A DNA stretch of 62,246 nt. It comes from Nitrosomonas oligotropha. GTDB lineage: Bacteria; Pseudomonadota; Gammaproteobacteria; Burkholderiales; Nitrosomonadaceae. A program made the translations under genes and the position numbers. How positions within the stretch are numbered: the first letter of the stretch is position 1; every line of letters starts with the position of its first letter. The stretch covers positions 1 through 62,246 of the forward strand of contig NZ_QRBZ01000033.1 in assembly GCF_009833085.1 (NCBI RefSeq), given 5' to 3'. Below the pieces are notes generated by a model. That model was not told where the DNA came from and searched no databases. It was given only the letters and a program-made list of their open reading frames with translations. Positions 24,218-33,005 of this stretch are shown here, piece by piece.

Positions 24218-26434
24218 ATGAAGTTATCTATTATCCCAAGTATATTTATCCTGGTATTAGTTCTCGCTTTACCGCTCAACGGATGGAGCAGTTGCGTCGT
24301 TCCCAAAACCGAAGGCGAAGGTGAAATTGAAAGCGAACCTAAACCCATCGTCAAACCGCAGAAGAAACCTGTGTTCATCGAGGCCGACCGTTTAACCGGC
24401 TATTATAAACAAGAAGTCGAAGCGACCGGAAATGCGGTTTTGCAGCAAGGTGACAATACCCTTACGGCAGACCGTGTCAAATATTACGAACAGACCGAAG
24501 ATGCTGAAGTTGAGGGGAATATCCGCCTGGAAAGACCGAAAGATATTCTGCAAGGCAAGAAACTCGAACTCAATATGAAAACCGAAGTCGGTCAATTGAC
24601 CGAGCCGCGCTATTCGATGAAAAAAGGAAAAGGGCGCGGCGCTGGCGATATCTTGTATTTTGAAGGCAAAGATCACTACCGGATCAAAGAGACCAACTAC
24701 ACCACTTGTCCTCCTAAAAAAAGGGATTGGTATCTGCGCGCGGATGAGCTGGAAATCGACAACGACAAAGAAGTGGGTACCGCAAAGCATGTCAGCGTTG
24801 TGTTTAAAGATGTGCCGATTCTGTATTCTCCGTGGATAAATTTCTCCTACAGCGGCCGGCGAAAAAGCGGATTGCTGTCGCCTGTCGCGGGCTATAACGC
24901 CAAAACCGGCTTTGATATGGGGTTGCCGATCTATTTGAATATCGCACCCAATATCGATGCCACGATCACACCGCGGATTATGACGATGCGCGGCTTTTTG
25001 CTAAGCAACGAGCTGCGTTATATCGGTAATAACAACATGAACGGTCATTTGCTGTTCGATATTCTGCCGATGGACATTAATACCAACCGGACCCGCTGGG
25101 GCGTTTTATTCACGCATTCGCAGAATATCGGCCGGGGCTGGCAGGGTTTTCTGAATTATAACGAAGTATCGGATGACCGGTATTTTCGCGAACTTACTCC
25201 TAATTTGGCACAGACCAGCTTGACTAACTTGTCGCAACAAGCCGGTGTTTCATACAACGGTAGACTGGGTAAGGACGGTGCATTGCAATTCACCGGATTT
25301 GCACAGCGTTTTCAAACCCTCCAGGATCCGTTTGCGCGGTTTGTTTCTCCTTACGAGCGATTGCCGCATTTTGCTTTGAATGCAGTCAAATATAATGTCG
25401 GCAAAATGGATTTCGAGATGAAAAGCAGCTGGACGAATTTTTATCATCCGACGCTCGTCGATGGCAATCGCCTGGTTTTTTATCCCAGTGTCAGTGTTCC
25501 GTTGCGCAATGAATTCGGCTATATCACCCCTAAATTCGGGCTGCACTATACCCACTATAATCTCGATTCAGCGCCGGTTGAAGGTAAAAGCAACAACCTT
25601 GACCGTACCGTGCCGATTTTCAGCTGGGATAGCGGCATTGCATTTGACCGTCAAGTCAGGCTATGGGATACAAAATTTGTTCAGACGCTGGAACCGCGCT
25701 TGTTCTATGTTTACGCGCCTTACCGGAATCAAAGCTTCTTGCCTAATTTCGACTCCGCCGTCAATGACTTCAGTTTTGCGCAAATATTGACCGAGAACCG
25801 TTTCAGCGGCGGTGATCGCATCAATGACGCCAATCGTGTCGTGACTGCGCTGACCTCGCGCTTCGTGGAACAGGAGACGGGCATCGAACGATTGCGCCTT
25901 GCTGTCGGGCAGCAATTCAATTTTAACGACCCTAAAGTTCTATTGCTTCCACCGCAAGTCACCAGCGGCCGGTCGGACTTCATTGCCGCGATATCCGGAC
26001 GTCTGACACCGACCATCAGTGCCGACTCGAATGTCCAGATGGACGAATCGAAATTATGGATTGAAAAGGTCCGTACCGGTATCAGCTACCAGCCGGAAGC
26101 CGGTAAGGTGCTCAATCTGGGCTACCGGTTTACCCGCGGTGTATTGGAGCAAGTGGATACTTCGATGCAATGGCCGCTGGGCGGAAATTGGCATGGCGTT
26201 ACCCGGGTCAATTATTCGTTGCTGGATGATAAAATTCTGGCCGGTTTGGCCGGTTTTGAATATAACTCGTGTTGCTGGGCTTTACGGGTTGTACTGCAAC
26301 GGTTGACGACCGCGACACAAACGACCACCACCGCATTTTTTGTGCAACTTGAGTTAAAAGGGTTAATGGGACTTGGCAATAACCCGTTGCAGGTACTGCA
26401 ACAAAGCATTCCCGGCTATACCAGCGTTCATTAA
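24218..26434 (+). CDS. lptD: LPS-assembly protein LptD
   Basis: About 738 aa from ATG 24218. A signal peptide (LSIIPSIFILVLVLALPLNG) leads into an OstA/LptA-like N-terminal domain (VFIEADRLTGYYKQEVEATG, repeated beta-strand units), then the outer-membrane barrel beginning near ILYSPWINFSYSGRRKSGLLSP. Cys residues occur at TTCPP and SCCW, as needed for the disulfide-bonded plug. With LptE it inserts lipopolysaccharide into the outer leaflet. The frame could start at TTG 24170, but that puts 16 charged residues before the signal. surA, which helps fold it, lies directly downstream. Confidence 0.96.
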   Translation: MKLSIIPSIFILVLVLALPLNGWSSCVVPKTEGEGEIESEPKPIVKPQKKPVFIEADRLTGYYKQEVEATGNAVLQQGDNTLTADRVKYYEQTEDAEVEGNIRLERPKDILQGKKLELNMKTEVGQLTEPRYSMKKGKGRGAGDILYFEGKDHYRIKETNYTTCPPKKRDWYLRADELEIDNDKEVGTAKHVSVVFKDVPILYSPWINFSYSGRRKSGLLSPVAGYNAKTGFDMGLPIYLNIAPNIDATITPRIMTMRGFLLSNELRYIGNNNMNGHLLFDILPMDINTNRTRWGVLFTHSQNIGRGWQGFLNYNEVSDDRYFRELTPNLAQTSLTNLSQQAGVSYNGRLGKDGALQFTGFAQRFQTLQDPFARFVSPYERLPHFALNAVKYNVGKMDFEMKSSWTNFYHPTLVDGNRLVFYPSVSVPLRNEFGYITPKFGLHYTHYNLDSAPVEGKSNNLDRTVPIFSWDSGIAFDRQVRLWDTKFVQTLEPRLFYVYAPYRNQSFLPNFDSAVNDFSFAQILTENRFSGGDRINDANRVVTALTSRFVEQETGIERLRLAVGQQFNFNDPKVLLLPPQVTSGRSDFIAAISGRLTPTISADSNVQMDESKLWIEKVRTGISYQPEAGKVLNLGYRFTRGVLEQVDTSMQWPLGGNWHGVTRVNYSLLDDKILAGLAGFEYNSCCWALRVVLQRLTTATQTTTTAFFVQLELKGLMGLGNNPLQVLQQSIPGYTSVH

Positions 26435-26477
26435 GCGTTGATTTTTTCCTATCGCATTTATCCAGTGTTGTCATTTT

Positions 26478-27806
26478 ATGCATAAAAGCAATTATTTTTG
26501 CATTCCCTTGCTGCTTACCGTATTGCTATCGGCACCCGTTGCCGCGCAGGAGTCGATGTTTGTCCCGGCGGCCAAAGCCATCGATCATATCGTCGCCGTG
26601 GTGAACGAAGATGTGATCACGCGCCAGGAGCTTGACGATGCGGTGAAGATGGCGATTGGCCGTCTGCAACAGCAAGGCGTGCAATTACCGGATCAGCGCA
26701 GCCTGGAAAATCAAGTACTGGAATCGGTCGTCATGAAACACATCCAATTGCAGCATGCCAAGGAAGTTGGTTTGGCGGTTGGTGAAAGCGAATTGGATGA
26801 AACCATACAGCGGATTGCGGCGGATAATAAATTATCCTTGCCGGAATTTCATGCGGTACTGGAAAAGGATGGCATCAGCTACAACAAATTCCGCGATGAA
26901 ATCCGCGAAGAAATGATCATGGCGCGGCTCAAGGAACGGGAAGTAAAGCATCAGGTGAATGTGACCGAAGGGGAGGTGGATAATTACCTCCAAACACAGA
27001 AATCCACTTCCGAAGGCCAAGACGAATACCGCCTTGCGCATATTTTGATCCTGGTGCCGGAAAATACCGCGCCGAGTCAAGCACAGCAACGAGCGGAGCG
27101 GGCAAAATTGGCATCCGATAAGCTTCAACAGGGTGTGGAATTTTCCCAGGTCGCAGCGGAATTTTCCGATGCAGCCGACGCCAAGACCGGCGGCATTATC
27201 GAATGGCGCCCAATCACGCAAATGGGCCCAACTTTCGCCGAGCTGTTGGAACAGCTGCAACCCGGCGATGTGACACCGGTGGTGCAAAGTCCCAGCGGTT
27301 TTCATATTTTCAAGCTGCTTGGCCGGCGTGCTCAGGAAACACCCACCGTCATCATTGACCAAACCCATGCACGCCATGTATTGATTAAGATTAACGAGCT
27401 GACTTCGGAAAGCGATGGCAAGCAAAAGATTCTTCAGATTAAGGAGCGGCTGGATAAGGGAGAAAACTTTGAAGAAGTCGCGAAACTGTATTCCGAAGAT
27501 ACCAGCGCTTCTTCCGGCGGCGACCTCGGCTGGCTCTCGCCGGGCGACACCGTGCCAGATTTTGAACGGGCCATGAATGCACTGCTACCGGGGCAGGTCA
27601 GCGATCCGGTCCGGTCGCAATTTGGCTGGCACTTAATCCAAGTGCTGGAACGCCGCTCGCAGGATATCAGCCTGGACCGGCGCCGTCAGACTGCAAGGCA
27701 AGCGATCCGCTCACGCAAAGCCGATGTCGTGGTGCAAGAATGGCTGCGGCAGCTGCGCGATCAAGCGTATGTGGAATACCGTTTGGACGATGATCATGAA
27801 CACTAA
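26478..27806 (+). CDS. surA: Periplasmic chaperone/peptidyl-prolyl isomerase SurA
   Basis: 442 aa. It has a signal peptide (FCIPLLLTVLLSAPVAAQ), a SurA N-terminal domain (IDHIVAVVNEDVITRQELDD), two parvulin domains (EYRLAHILILVPE at about 180 and QTHARHVLIKINE at about 295) and a C-terminal helix. It escorts outer-membrane proteins, including LptD, across the periplasm. It is 43 nt downstream of lptD, and its last codons overlap the pdxA start by 11 nt. Confidence 0.97.
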   Translation: MHKSNYFCIPLLLTVLLSAPVAAQESMFVPAAKAIDHIVAVVNEDVITRQELDDAVKMAIGRLQQQGVQLPDQRSLENQVLESVVMKHIQLQHAKEVGLAVGESELDETIQRIAADNKLSLPEFHAVLEKDGISYNKFRDEIREEMIMARLKEREVKHQVNVTEGEVDNYLQTQKSTSEGQDEYRLAHILILVPENTAPSQAQQRAERAKLASDKLQQGVEFSQVAAEFSDAADAKTGGIIEWRPITQMGPTFAELLEQLQPGDVTPVVQSPSGFHIFKLLGRRAQETPTVIIDQTHARHVLIKINELTSESDGKQKILQIKERLDKGENFEEVAKLYSEDTSASSGGDLGWLSPGDTVPDFERAMNALLPGQVSDPVRSQFGWHLIQVLERRSQDISLDRRRQTARQAIRSRKADVVVQEWLRQLRDQAYVEYRLDDDHEH

Positions 27807-28806
27807 AATTATTCCCTCACTCGTACTGACACCGGGTGAACCGGCAGGAATCGGCCCCGACTTATGCGTGCAAATCGCGCAGCAACCGTTATCGTGCCGC
27901 TTGGTTGCTGTTGCGGATGGTGAATTACTGATGGCGCGCGCGCAGCAGTTGCAGCTTCCGCTGAAACTGATCGATGCCGCCACAACGCCGCCAGCGCCGC
28001 ATGAAGCCGGCAGCTTGCAGCTGATGCATGTGCCTCTGGCGCAAACAGCGATTCCGGGCACATTGAATCCAGAGAATGCGCAGTATGTGCTCGAGACGCT
28101 CCGCCTTGCGGTTGCCGCCTGCCAGTCTGGTCAGTTTGACGGCATGGTGACGGCCCCCGTGCATAAGGGGGTGATCAACGATGCCGGCATTCCATTCACC
28201 GGACATACCGAGTATTTATCCGAATTGCTGCACAGTCCCGTCGTCATGATGCTGGCGGGCGGGAATATGCGTGTGACACTGGCAACCACGCATTTACCGC
28301 TGAAAGATGTGGCCGCGGCCATCACGGCGGATCGCATCGAAAGCAAACTGCGCATCATTCAACGCGATCTGATCACGCGCTTTATGTTGGAAAATCCGCG
28401 CATTGCTGTCGCCGGGCTTAATCCGCATGCGGGTGAGTCGGGGCACTTGGGCCGGGAAGAAATCGATGTCATCATTCCGGTGTTGAATAAATTACGCGCC
28501 GAAGGCATGCAGTTGACTGGCCCGATACCGGCGGATACCTTGTTCAACCCGGCGCAACTGAAACAATTCGATTGCATATTCACCATGTACCACGATCAGG
28601 GTCTGCCGGTTCTAAAACATGCAAGTTTTGGCGGCGGCGTGAATATTACCCTGGGATTACCCATTATTCGCACATCGGTCGATCACGGTACCGCATTGGA
28701 ACTGGCTGGAACAGGACGGGCGAATCCTGGCAGTCTGCTGACAGCGATTGAAACGGCTATGCAGCTAGCAAAGAACCAAACCCAATTTCTCCGTCATGCA
28801 TCATAA
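27796..28806 (+). CDS. pdxA: 4-hydroxythreonine-4-phosphate dehydrogenase
   Basis: 336 aa. The metal-binding His residues are visible in FTGHTEYL, GLNPHAGESG and MYHDQGLPVLKH, and the start SLVLTPGEPAGIGPD is typical. It oxidises 4-phosphohydroxy-L-threonine in vitamin B6 synthesis. The frame extends back to 27724 inside surA, but ATG 27796 fits the family N-terminus. It overlaps surA by 11 nt and rsmA by 11 nt. Confidence 0.97.
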   Translation: MNTKIIPSLVLTPGEPAGIGPDLCVQIAQQPLSCRLVAVADGELLMARAQQLQLPLKLIDAATTPPAPHEAGSLQLMHVPLAQTAIPGTLNPENAQYVLETLRLAVAACQSGQFDGMVTAPVHKGVINDAGIPFTGHTEYLSELLHSPVVMMLAGGNMRVTLATTHLPLKDVAAAITADRIESKLRIIQRDLITRFMLENPRIAVAGLNPHAGESGHLGREEIDVIIPVLNKLRAEGMQLTGPIPADTLFNPAQLKQFDCIFTMYHDQGLPVLKHASFGGGVNITLGLPIIRTSVDHGTALELAGTGRANPGSLLTAIETAMQLAKNQTQFLRHAS

Positions 28807-29560
28807 TCCACGCAAGCGTTTTGGCCAGAATTTCTTGGTCGATCAGCATATTATTGCGCAAATCGTCGCTGAAATTTATCCGCAAAAAAGCGACCGGATT
28901 ATTGAAATCGGCCCGGGATTGGGCGCACTGACGCGCCCTTTGTTGCAGGCTCTGGATCACTTGCACGTGATCGAAATTGACCGGGATATTGTGAGCAAGC
29001 TGAATCAAGCGTTTACTCAGGAAGAATTGACCATTCATTCCGCCGATGCATTGAAATTCGATTTTTCCGCATTGGGCAGCAAACTGCGCATTGTCGGTAA
29101 TCTGCCTTATAACATTTCAACACCGCTGCTATTTCATCTGAGTCAATTCTCGGAACATATCCTGGATATGCATTTTATGTTGCAAAAGGAAGTCGTCGAT
29201 CGCATGGTCGGTTCACCCGCCACAGCCGATTACGGGCGGCTTTCCGTCATGCTGCAGTACCGTTTCGATATGGAATATGTTTTCAGTGTTCCGGCGGAAT
29301 CATTCCGTCCCGTACCAAAAGTTGAATCGGCTATCGTTCGCATGATTCCGCGCGATTCGTCCGCGCGCATCGTTAAGGATGAAGCGTTATTTTCACAAAT
29401 TGTCACCGCGGCATTTTCACAGCGCCGCAAAACCCTTCGCAATACGCTGCAACAACATTTAACAGCCAGTGATTTCAGTGCCTTGGGAATCGATCCGGGG
29501 TTGCGCGCCGAGAATTTGTCGGTGGAGGAGTTTGCTGCGATTGCGAATTTCCTATCCTGA
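28796..29560 (+). CDS. rsmA: 16S rRNA dimethyladenosine transferase (KsgA)
   Basis: 254 aa. It has the SAM-binding IEIGPGLGALTRPLL and the catalytic GNLPYNIS motif, with the C-terminal AAFSQRRKTLRNTL. It dimethylates the two adenines of the 16S helix 45 loop. Starting with MHHNPRKRFGQNFLVD, it is translationally coupled to pdxA. It closes the lptD-surA-pdxA-rsmA run. Confidence 0.98.
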   Translation: MHHNPRKRFGQNFLVDQHIIAQIVAEIYPQKSDRIIEIGPGLGALTRPLLQALDHLHVIEIDRDIVSKLNQAFTQEELTIHSADALKFDFSALGSKLRIVGNLPYNISTPLLFHLSQFSEHILDMHFMLQKEVVDRMVGSPATADYGRLSVMLQYRFDMEYVFSVPAESFRPVPKVESAIVRMIPRDSSARIVKDEALFSQIVTAAFSQRRKTLRNTLQQHLTASDFSALGIDPGLRAENLSVEEFAAIANFLS

Positions 29561-29618
29561 CGGTTGGCAGTGCATTCTTGTCGATTCGATGGCAGGTACT
29601 CCTTAACTGCACGCCGCG

Positions 29619-30119
29619 CTAGAGCACTGCGGGTTTATTGGGAAGTTCATTGGTATCTTTTTCCGGATCAAATGGAAAATATTTCTGCAACTGCATGCCA
29701 ACTGCACGAATACCCGCGATGACGCCAGCCTCGAATTGTTGTTGCCGGAATGCCGATTCCATCGTCCGGCAAATATCCTGCCATTCCTGTTCCGGGACTT
29801 TGGCGTGAATACCGCGATCGGCGATGATTTCCACCATGCGGTCGGCCAATAACAAGTAAATCAGCACGCCGTTATTGTGTTCGGTATCCCAGACCCGGAT
29901 TTTTGAGAACACTTCAATCGCGCGTTCCCGCGCGGTCTGATCTTTGAGCAGCGGCAATGTATTCAGCGCCGCTTCCACGGCAAAACAAATTTCACCGCCA
30001 TGTGTCATTTCCGATTGCACAATCGCCTGTTCGATCGCTGCAAGCGATGCGGCCGGGAATGTGCGGCGTTGGATCAATTGTCCGGTTAATAAATGGCGCA
30101 GGATACGAGCAAAATTCAT
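29619..30119 (-). CDS. TPM-domain protein
   Basis: 166 aa, soluble, no signal peptide. It has the TPM-domain features EAIVQSEMTHGGEICFAVE, ARERAIEVFSKIRVWDTEHNNGVLIYLLLADRMVEIIAD and GIHAKVPEQEWQDIC. The domain also occurs in the plant thylakoid acid phosphatase/photosystem-repair protein TLP18.3, but the bacterial role is unclear. It is the last gene of a lemA-TPM-TPM operon; its ATG directly follows the stop of the gene before. Confidence 0.88.
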   Translation of the reverse strand: MNFARILRHLLTGQLIQRRTFPAASLAAIEQAIVQSEMTHGGEICFAVEAALNTLPLLKDQTARERAIEVFSKIRVWDTEHNNGVLIYLLLADRMVEIIADRGIHAKVPEQEWQDICRTMESAFRQQQFEAGVIAGIRAVGMQLQKYFPFDPEKDTNELPNKPAVL

Positions 30120-31022
30120 TTACCACCTCCCCGATGCGCCACCGCCGCCAAAACCGCCGCCCCCGCCACCAAAGCCACCACCGCCGAAACCACCACGATC
30201 AAAGCCACCGTGCCGGTAACTGCGATCTGACCAGCCGCCGCGCCCGGTTCGATAAATTCCTCCGCCGCTATTCAGAAAGAGATTGACGAAAAACGCCGCG
30301 ATCGCAACCAGAATGGCAGCCGTTATCGACGCAAAAGACAACCATCCGATGAATCCCACGCCAATACCGGTGACCATTGCACCAGCAAGACGGCCAAGAA
30401 AAACTTGTAAAATTCTTCCCAGCACCATCGCTCCGATCAGGAGGGAAATAAAATTCTCAACCGGAGAATGCTCACTCGCAGCGCTATTACTGCTACGGGA
30501 GTTCTTAGGAAGCGGCAGCGGTTCGCCCTGAATCAAATGGATGATGGCCTCGATTCCGGCATCGATGCCATTGGCAAAATGCCCCAGTTTGAAATGCGGC
30601 GTCATAATATCCGCGATAATGCGTTTGGCCATCGCATCCGGTACCGCACCTTCCAATCCATAGCCAACTTCGATGCGCAAGGCGCGGTCGTTCTTGGCGA
30701 TAAGTAATAAAATGCCGTCGTCGACGCCCTTACGTCCTAATTGCCACGCTTCCGCCACACGCATGGAATACTGCTCAATGGTCTCAGGCTGTGTAGTCGG
30801 AATGATTAATACCGCAATCTGATTGCCTTTGGTTTTCTCAAATGCCAGCAATTTCTGCTCCAGATGCATGACTTCACTGGCGGAGAGGGTTGCGGTCAAA
30901 TCGTTGACACGTGCTTTGAGCGGAGGAATGGCTGCATCGGCCATAGCGATTGCAGCGCTAAACAGCGTGGTTATGAGCAACCATGCTGTTATTCCCGTCC
31001 GGATCATTCTAGTGAGTATCAT
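30120..31022 (-). CDS. Membrane-anchored TPM-domain protein with glycine-rich tail
   Basis: 300 aa. It has a signal peptide (about 1-28, GITAWLLITTLFSAAIAMADA), an extracytoplasmic TPM domain (about 30-165, with QIAVLIIPTTQPETIEQYSMRV and GVDDGILLLIAKNDRALRIE), two membrane segments (about 195-250) and a C-terminus made of repeated GGFGGGGF units, as in YgcG-like proteins. It lies between lemA (6-nt gap) and a soluble TPM gene, the standard LemA-partner arrangement. Confidence 0.9.
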   Translation of the reverse strand: MILTRMIRTGITAWLLITTLFSAAIAMADAAIPPLKARVNDLTATLSASEVMHLEQKLLAFEKTKGNQIAVLIIPTTQPETIEQYSMRVAEAWQLGRKGVDDGILLLIAKNDRALRIEVGYGLEGAVPDAMAKRIIADIMTPHFKLGHFANGIDAGIEAIIHLIQGEPLPLPKNSRSSNSAASEHSPVENFISLLIGAMVLGRILQVFLGRLAGAMVTGIGVGFIGWLSFASITAAILVAIAAFFVNLFLNSGGGIYRTGRGGWSDRSYRHGGFDRGGFGGGGFGGGGGGFGGGGASGRW

Positions 31023-31028
31023 AGTGAC

Positions 31029-31637
31029 TTATTTAGCCGCCGGTACGGGCGCAGCGAAATCTACTTGGGGCGCAGCCGATATTTCTTGTTCATTTTCCAC
31101 GGTGAAACTGGGTTTGGTCTGAAAACCGAACATCATTGCCGTGAGATTGCTCGGGAAAGAGCGCACCACGATATTGTATTCCTGCACCGCCTTGATATAA
31201 CGATTGCGCGCCACGGTAATGCGATTCTCGGTGCCTTCCAGCTGTGCCTGTAAATCGCGGAAATTCGCATCCGACTTTAATTCGGGATAATTCTCGGTGA
31301 CGACCAGTAATCGAGAAAGTGCACTCGATAATTCACCTTGTGCGTTCTGGAATTTGGCGAAAGCTTCGGGATTATTGAGCAGCTCCGGGCTAGCTTGAAT
31401 ACCGCCGACTCTGGAGCGAGCCGTCGTGACGCCGAGCAGCACATCTTTTTCTTGCGCGGCAAATCCCTTAACCGTATTGACCAGATTAGGCACCAAATCA
31501 GCGCGGCGCTTATATTGATTCAAAACTTCCGCCCAACTGGCTTTAATTTGTTCATCAGTGGCTTGCAGCGTATTGTAACCGCAACCGCTTAACAGAAGCG
31601 CATAGAGAATTACCGTGAGCGATAGAAAAGCACGCAT
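31029..31637 (-). CDS. lemA: LemA-family lipoprotein
   Basis: 202 aa. A lipoprotein signal with lipobox LLSGC (Cys about 20) is followed by the helical LemA domain (WAEVLNQYKRRADLVPNLVNTVKGFA, ARSRVGGIQASPELLN, YNIVVRSFPSNLTAMMFGF). The function is unknown, and it is regularly found with TPM-domain genes as here. It is first in the three-gene operon. Confidence 0.93.
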   Translation of the reverse strand: MRAFLSLTVILYALLLSGCGYNTLQATDEQIKASWAEVLNQYKRRADLVPNLVNTVKGFAAQEKDVLLGVTTARSRVGGIQASPELLNNPEAFAKFQNAQGELSSALSRLLVVTENYPELKSDANFRDLQAQLEGTENRITVARNRYIKAVQEYNIVVRSFPSNLTAMMFGFQTKPSFTVENEQEISAAPQVDFAAPVPAAK

Positions 31638-31770
31638 ATCCTGCTCCTATGAAATTGAAATTATCTTATAAATGGAGATGAATGTAGCAATTACAATCTT
31701 TATCGCTATTTGCTTTCATCAAAACCGGAAAGTAGCAATATCTTACTCATTCTATCGTTTAAATTTTGTA

Positions 31771-32051
31771 GATAATTATCTGTTGCAGCGAGGAAAGTAC
31801 AACCTAGGCTTTCTGATAATCACACAATTACCCAAATTCGTGTATCCGCATCTATTGGAAAATGCCGGCCGGCATATTCACCTTCGCTATGAATGGTCTG
31901 GTTCGAAAAGCTACGAATGGTCGGAATATTGTTTTAGTCCGAAACCGAAACCAGCCTGAACAACGCAGTCAAAAAAACCTACCGGCTCGTAAAAGAAGCA
32001 TTTCCGCTGTATTACTCAGCCAGTCTGCATGTAAACTCCCTCTGTAAGTAG
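31771..32051 (+). pseudogene. Relic of a filamentous-phage Zot (gpI) gene, frameshifted
   Basis: The first part (to the TGA at 31957) reads LGFLIITQLPKFVYPHLLEN and then RHIHLRYEWSGSKSYEWSEYC. In the intact Zot at 36192-37169 the same place reads LDFLLLTQDPHFLHPHVLLN and then KHIHLFTDWRGTYSYEWPEYC. After a +2 shift at about 31959 the likeness continues with NNAVKKTYRLVKEAFPLYYS, against NRAVSKPYKLDKSVFNEFYS. The N-terminal P-loop part is missing and the frame ends at 32049-32051. It lies on the opposite strand to the intact gene, so it belongs to an older, separate inovirus insertion. Confidence 0.85.
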
Positions 32052-32159
32052 ACTATAGTTTTGAGCAAAGCCGGTTGTTTCCAATGGGAACGGTTAGGAG
32101 CCGAAAGGTGACTATGATCCGGTTCGAATCCGGCGGCAGATAAGACGAATTATCAATGA

Positions 32160-32579
32160 ATGGTACGGAAGGTTATGAATTTTCTTCTATTCGCCCTGGA
32201 ATCACAGGATTGGCCACAAATGCGGCCATGGTTAAATAGACCCGAAGCTTACGGAATTCCATTGAACTATAAAACGTTAGAGGATGTGCTATCGGGAAAA
32301 TTAGGGGATTACTCAGCCTGCCAGATATTCACACCCCAAAAAACTCAATTCGACGATAGGGTTTTATTGTCGCTGCTTTTCAAAACAATCGAGCCAACTT
32401 TGCGTGACATCATGGAAAAAATGACGCCGGAAGAATTCGGTTATGGCGGCATATCTCCAAGTGAGATAGGCCCAGGTTTAAAAGAGCGACGCGGAATGAT
32501 TCTTTTAATTAAAGAAAATATACAAGAACTTGAGCTTAAAAAAGGCGCTAATGCTAAAAAGCTTGCGGCTTTAAGTTGA
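32160..32579 (+). CDS. Hypothetical protein
   Basis: 139 aa (134 if ATG 32175 is used, which has GGAAGG only 2 nt upstream). It is a soluble protein with a Trp/Pro-rich N-terminal half (QDWPQMRPWLNRPEAYGIPL), an acidic middle (DIMEKMTPEEFGYGG) and a Lys-rich C-terminal helix. I do not recognise it. It follows the Zot relic on the same strand and may be phage cargo, but nothing proves that. Confidence 0.5.
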   Translation: MVRKVMNFLLFALESQDWPQMRPWLNRPEAYGIPLNYKTLEDVLSGKLGDYSACQIFTPQKTQFDDRVLLSLLFKTIEPTLRDIMEKMTPEEFGYGGISPSEIGPGLKERRGMILLIKENIQELELKKGANAKKLAALS

Positions 32580-32636
32580 TGAGCCATTGTTAAATTATGT
32601 TTAAACCTTCCTTAAGTAACATTCTTAATCGAGATA

Positions 32637-32724
32637 GACAAACCATAGATTAAGAAAAAACTTACGGTCGGCGAGGTAAATATGCACGAGTAACCATTTA
32701 CCTCATCTCCACGTATGGTTTGTC
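32637..32724. repeat. Nested inverted repeats upstream of corA, possible structured RNA or operator
   Basis: The outer arms GACAAACCATA (32637-32647) and TATGGTTTGTC (32714-32724) are perfect 11-bp complements. Inside them GAGGTAAAT (32673-32681) and ATTTACCTC (32696-32704) form a second perfect 9-bp stem. No ORF is convincing in 32580-33005. The element is 281 nt before corA, so it could be a leader RNA or a protein site. Confidence 0.55.
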
Positions 32725-33005
32725 ATGGATTAATGGAAGCAATTTGTGCTTGTCGTAGGGTTTCAGATTGCGTATCCATTAATGGAACCGTCCACCGCCA
32801 TGAGGCAAGCATGGTTGCATCGGTTCTTTTTTTATTTATGTCTAGCGTTAAATTTTCGCGTTATTTGGTACTTCGTCACTCAACTTATTAAGTGCGTTTT
32901 TATAAAATACTCTCTTGATAGTTACACTGTACTTGGCGCTTTTTTCAGCTCTTCCTCACATCAGCATGTAAAATATCATTTATTTTATAGTTTAGGATTT
33001 AAGCT

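Noticed and set aside
32117..32134. A tRNA T-arm-like sequence (CCGGTTCGAATCCGG)
   Set aside because: Only four stem pairs form, no anticodon or acceptor arm can be built around it, and no CCA follows; likely chance or a remnant too small to claim.
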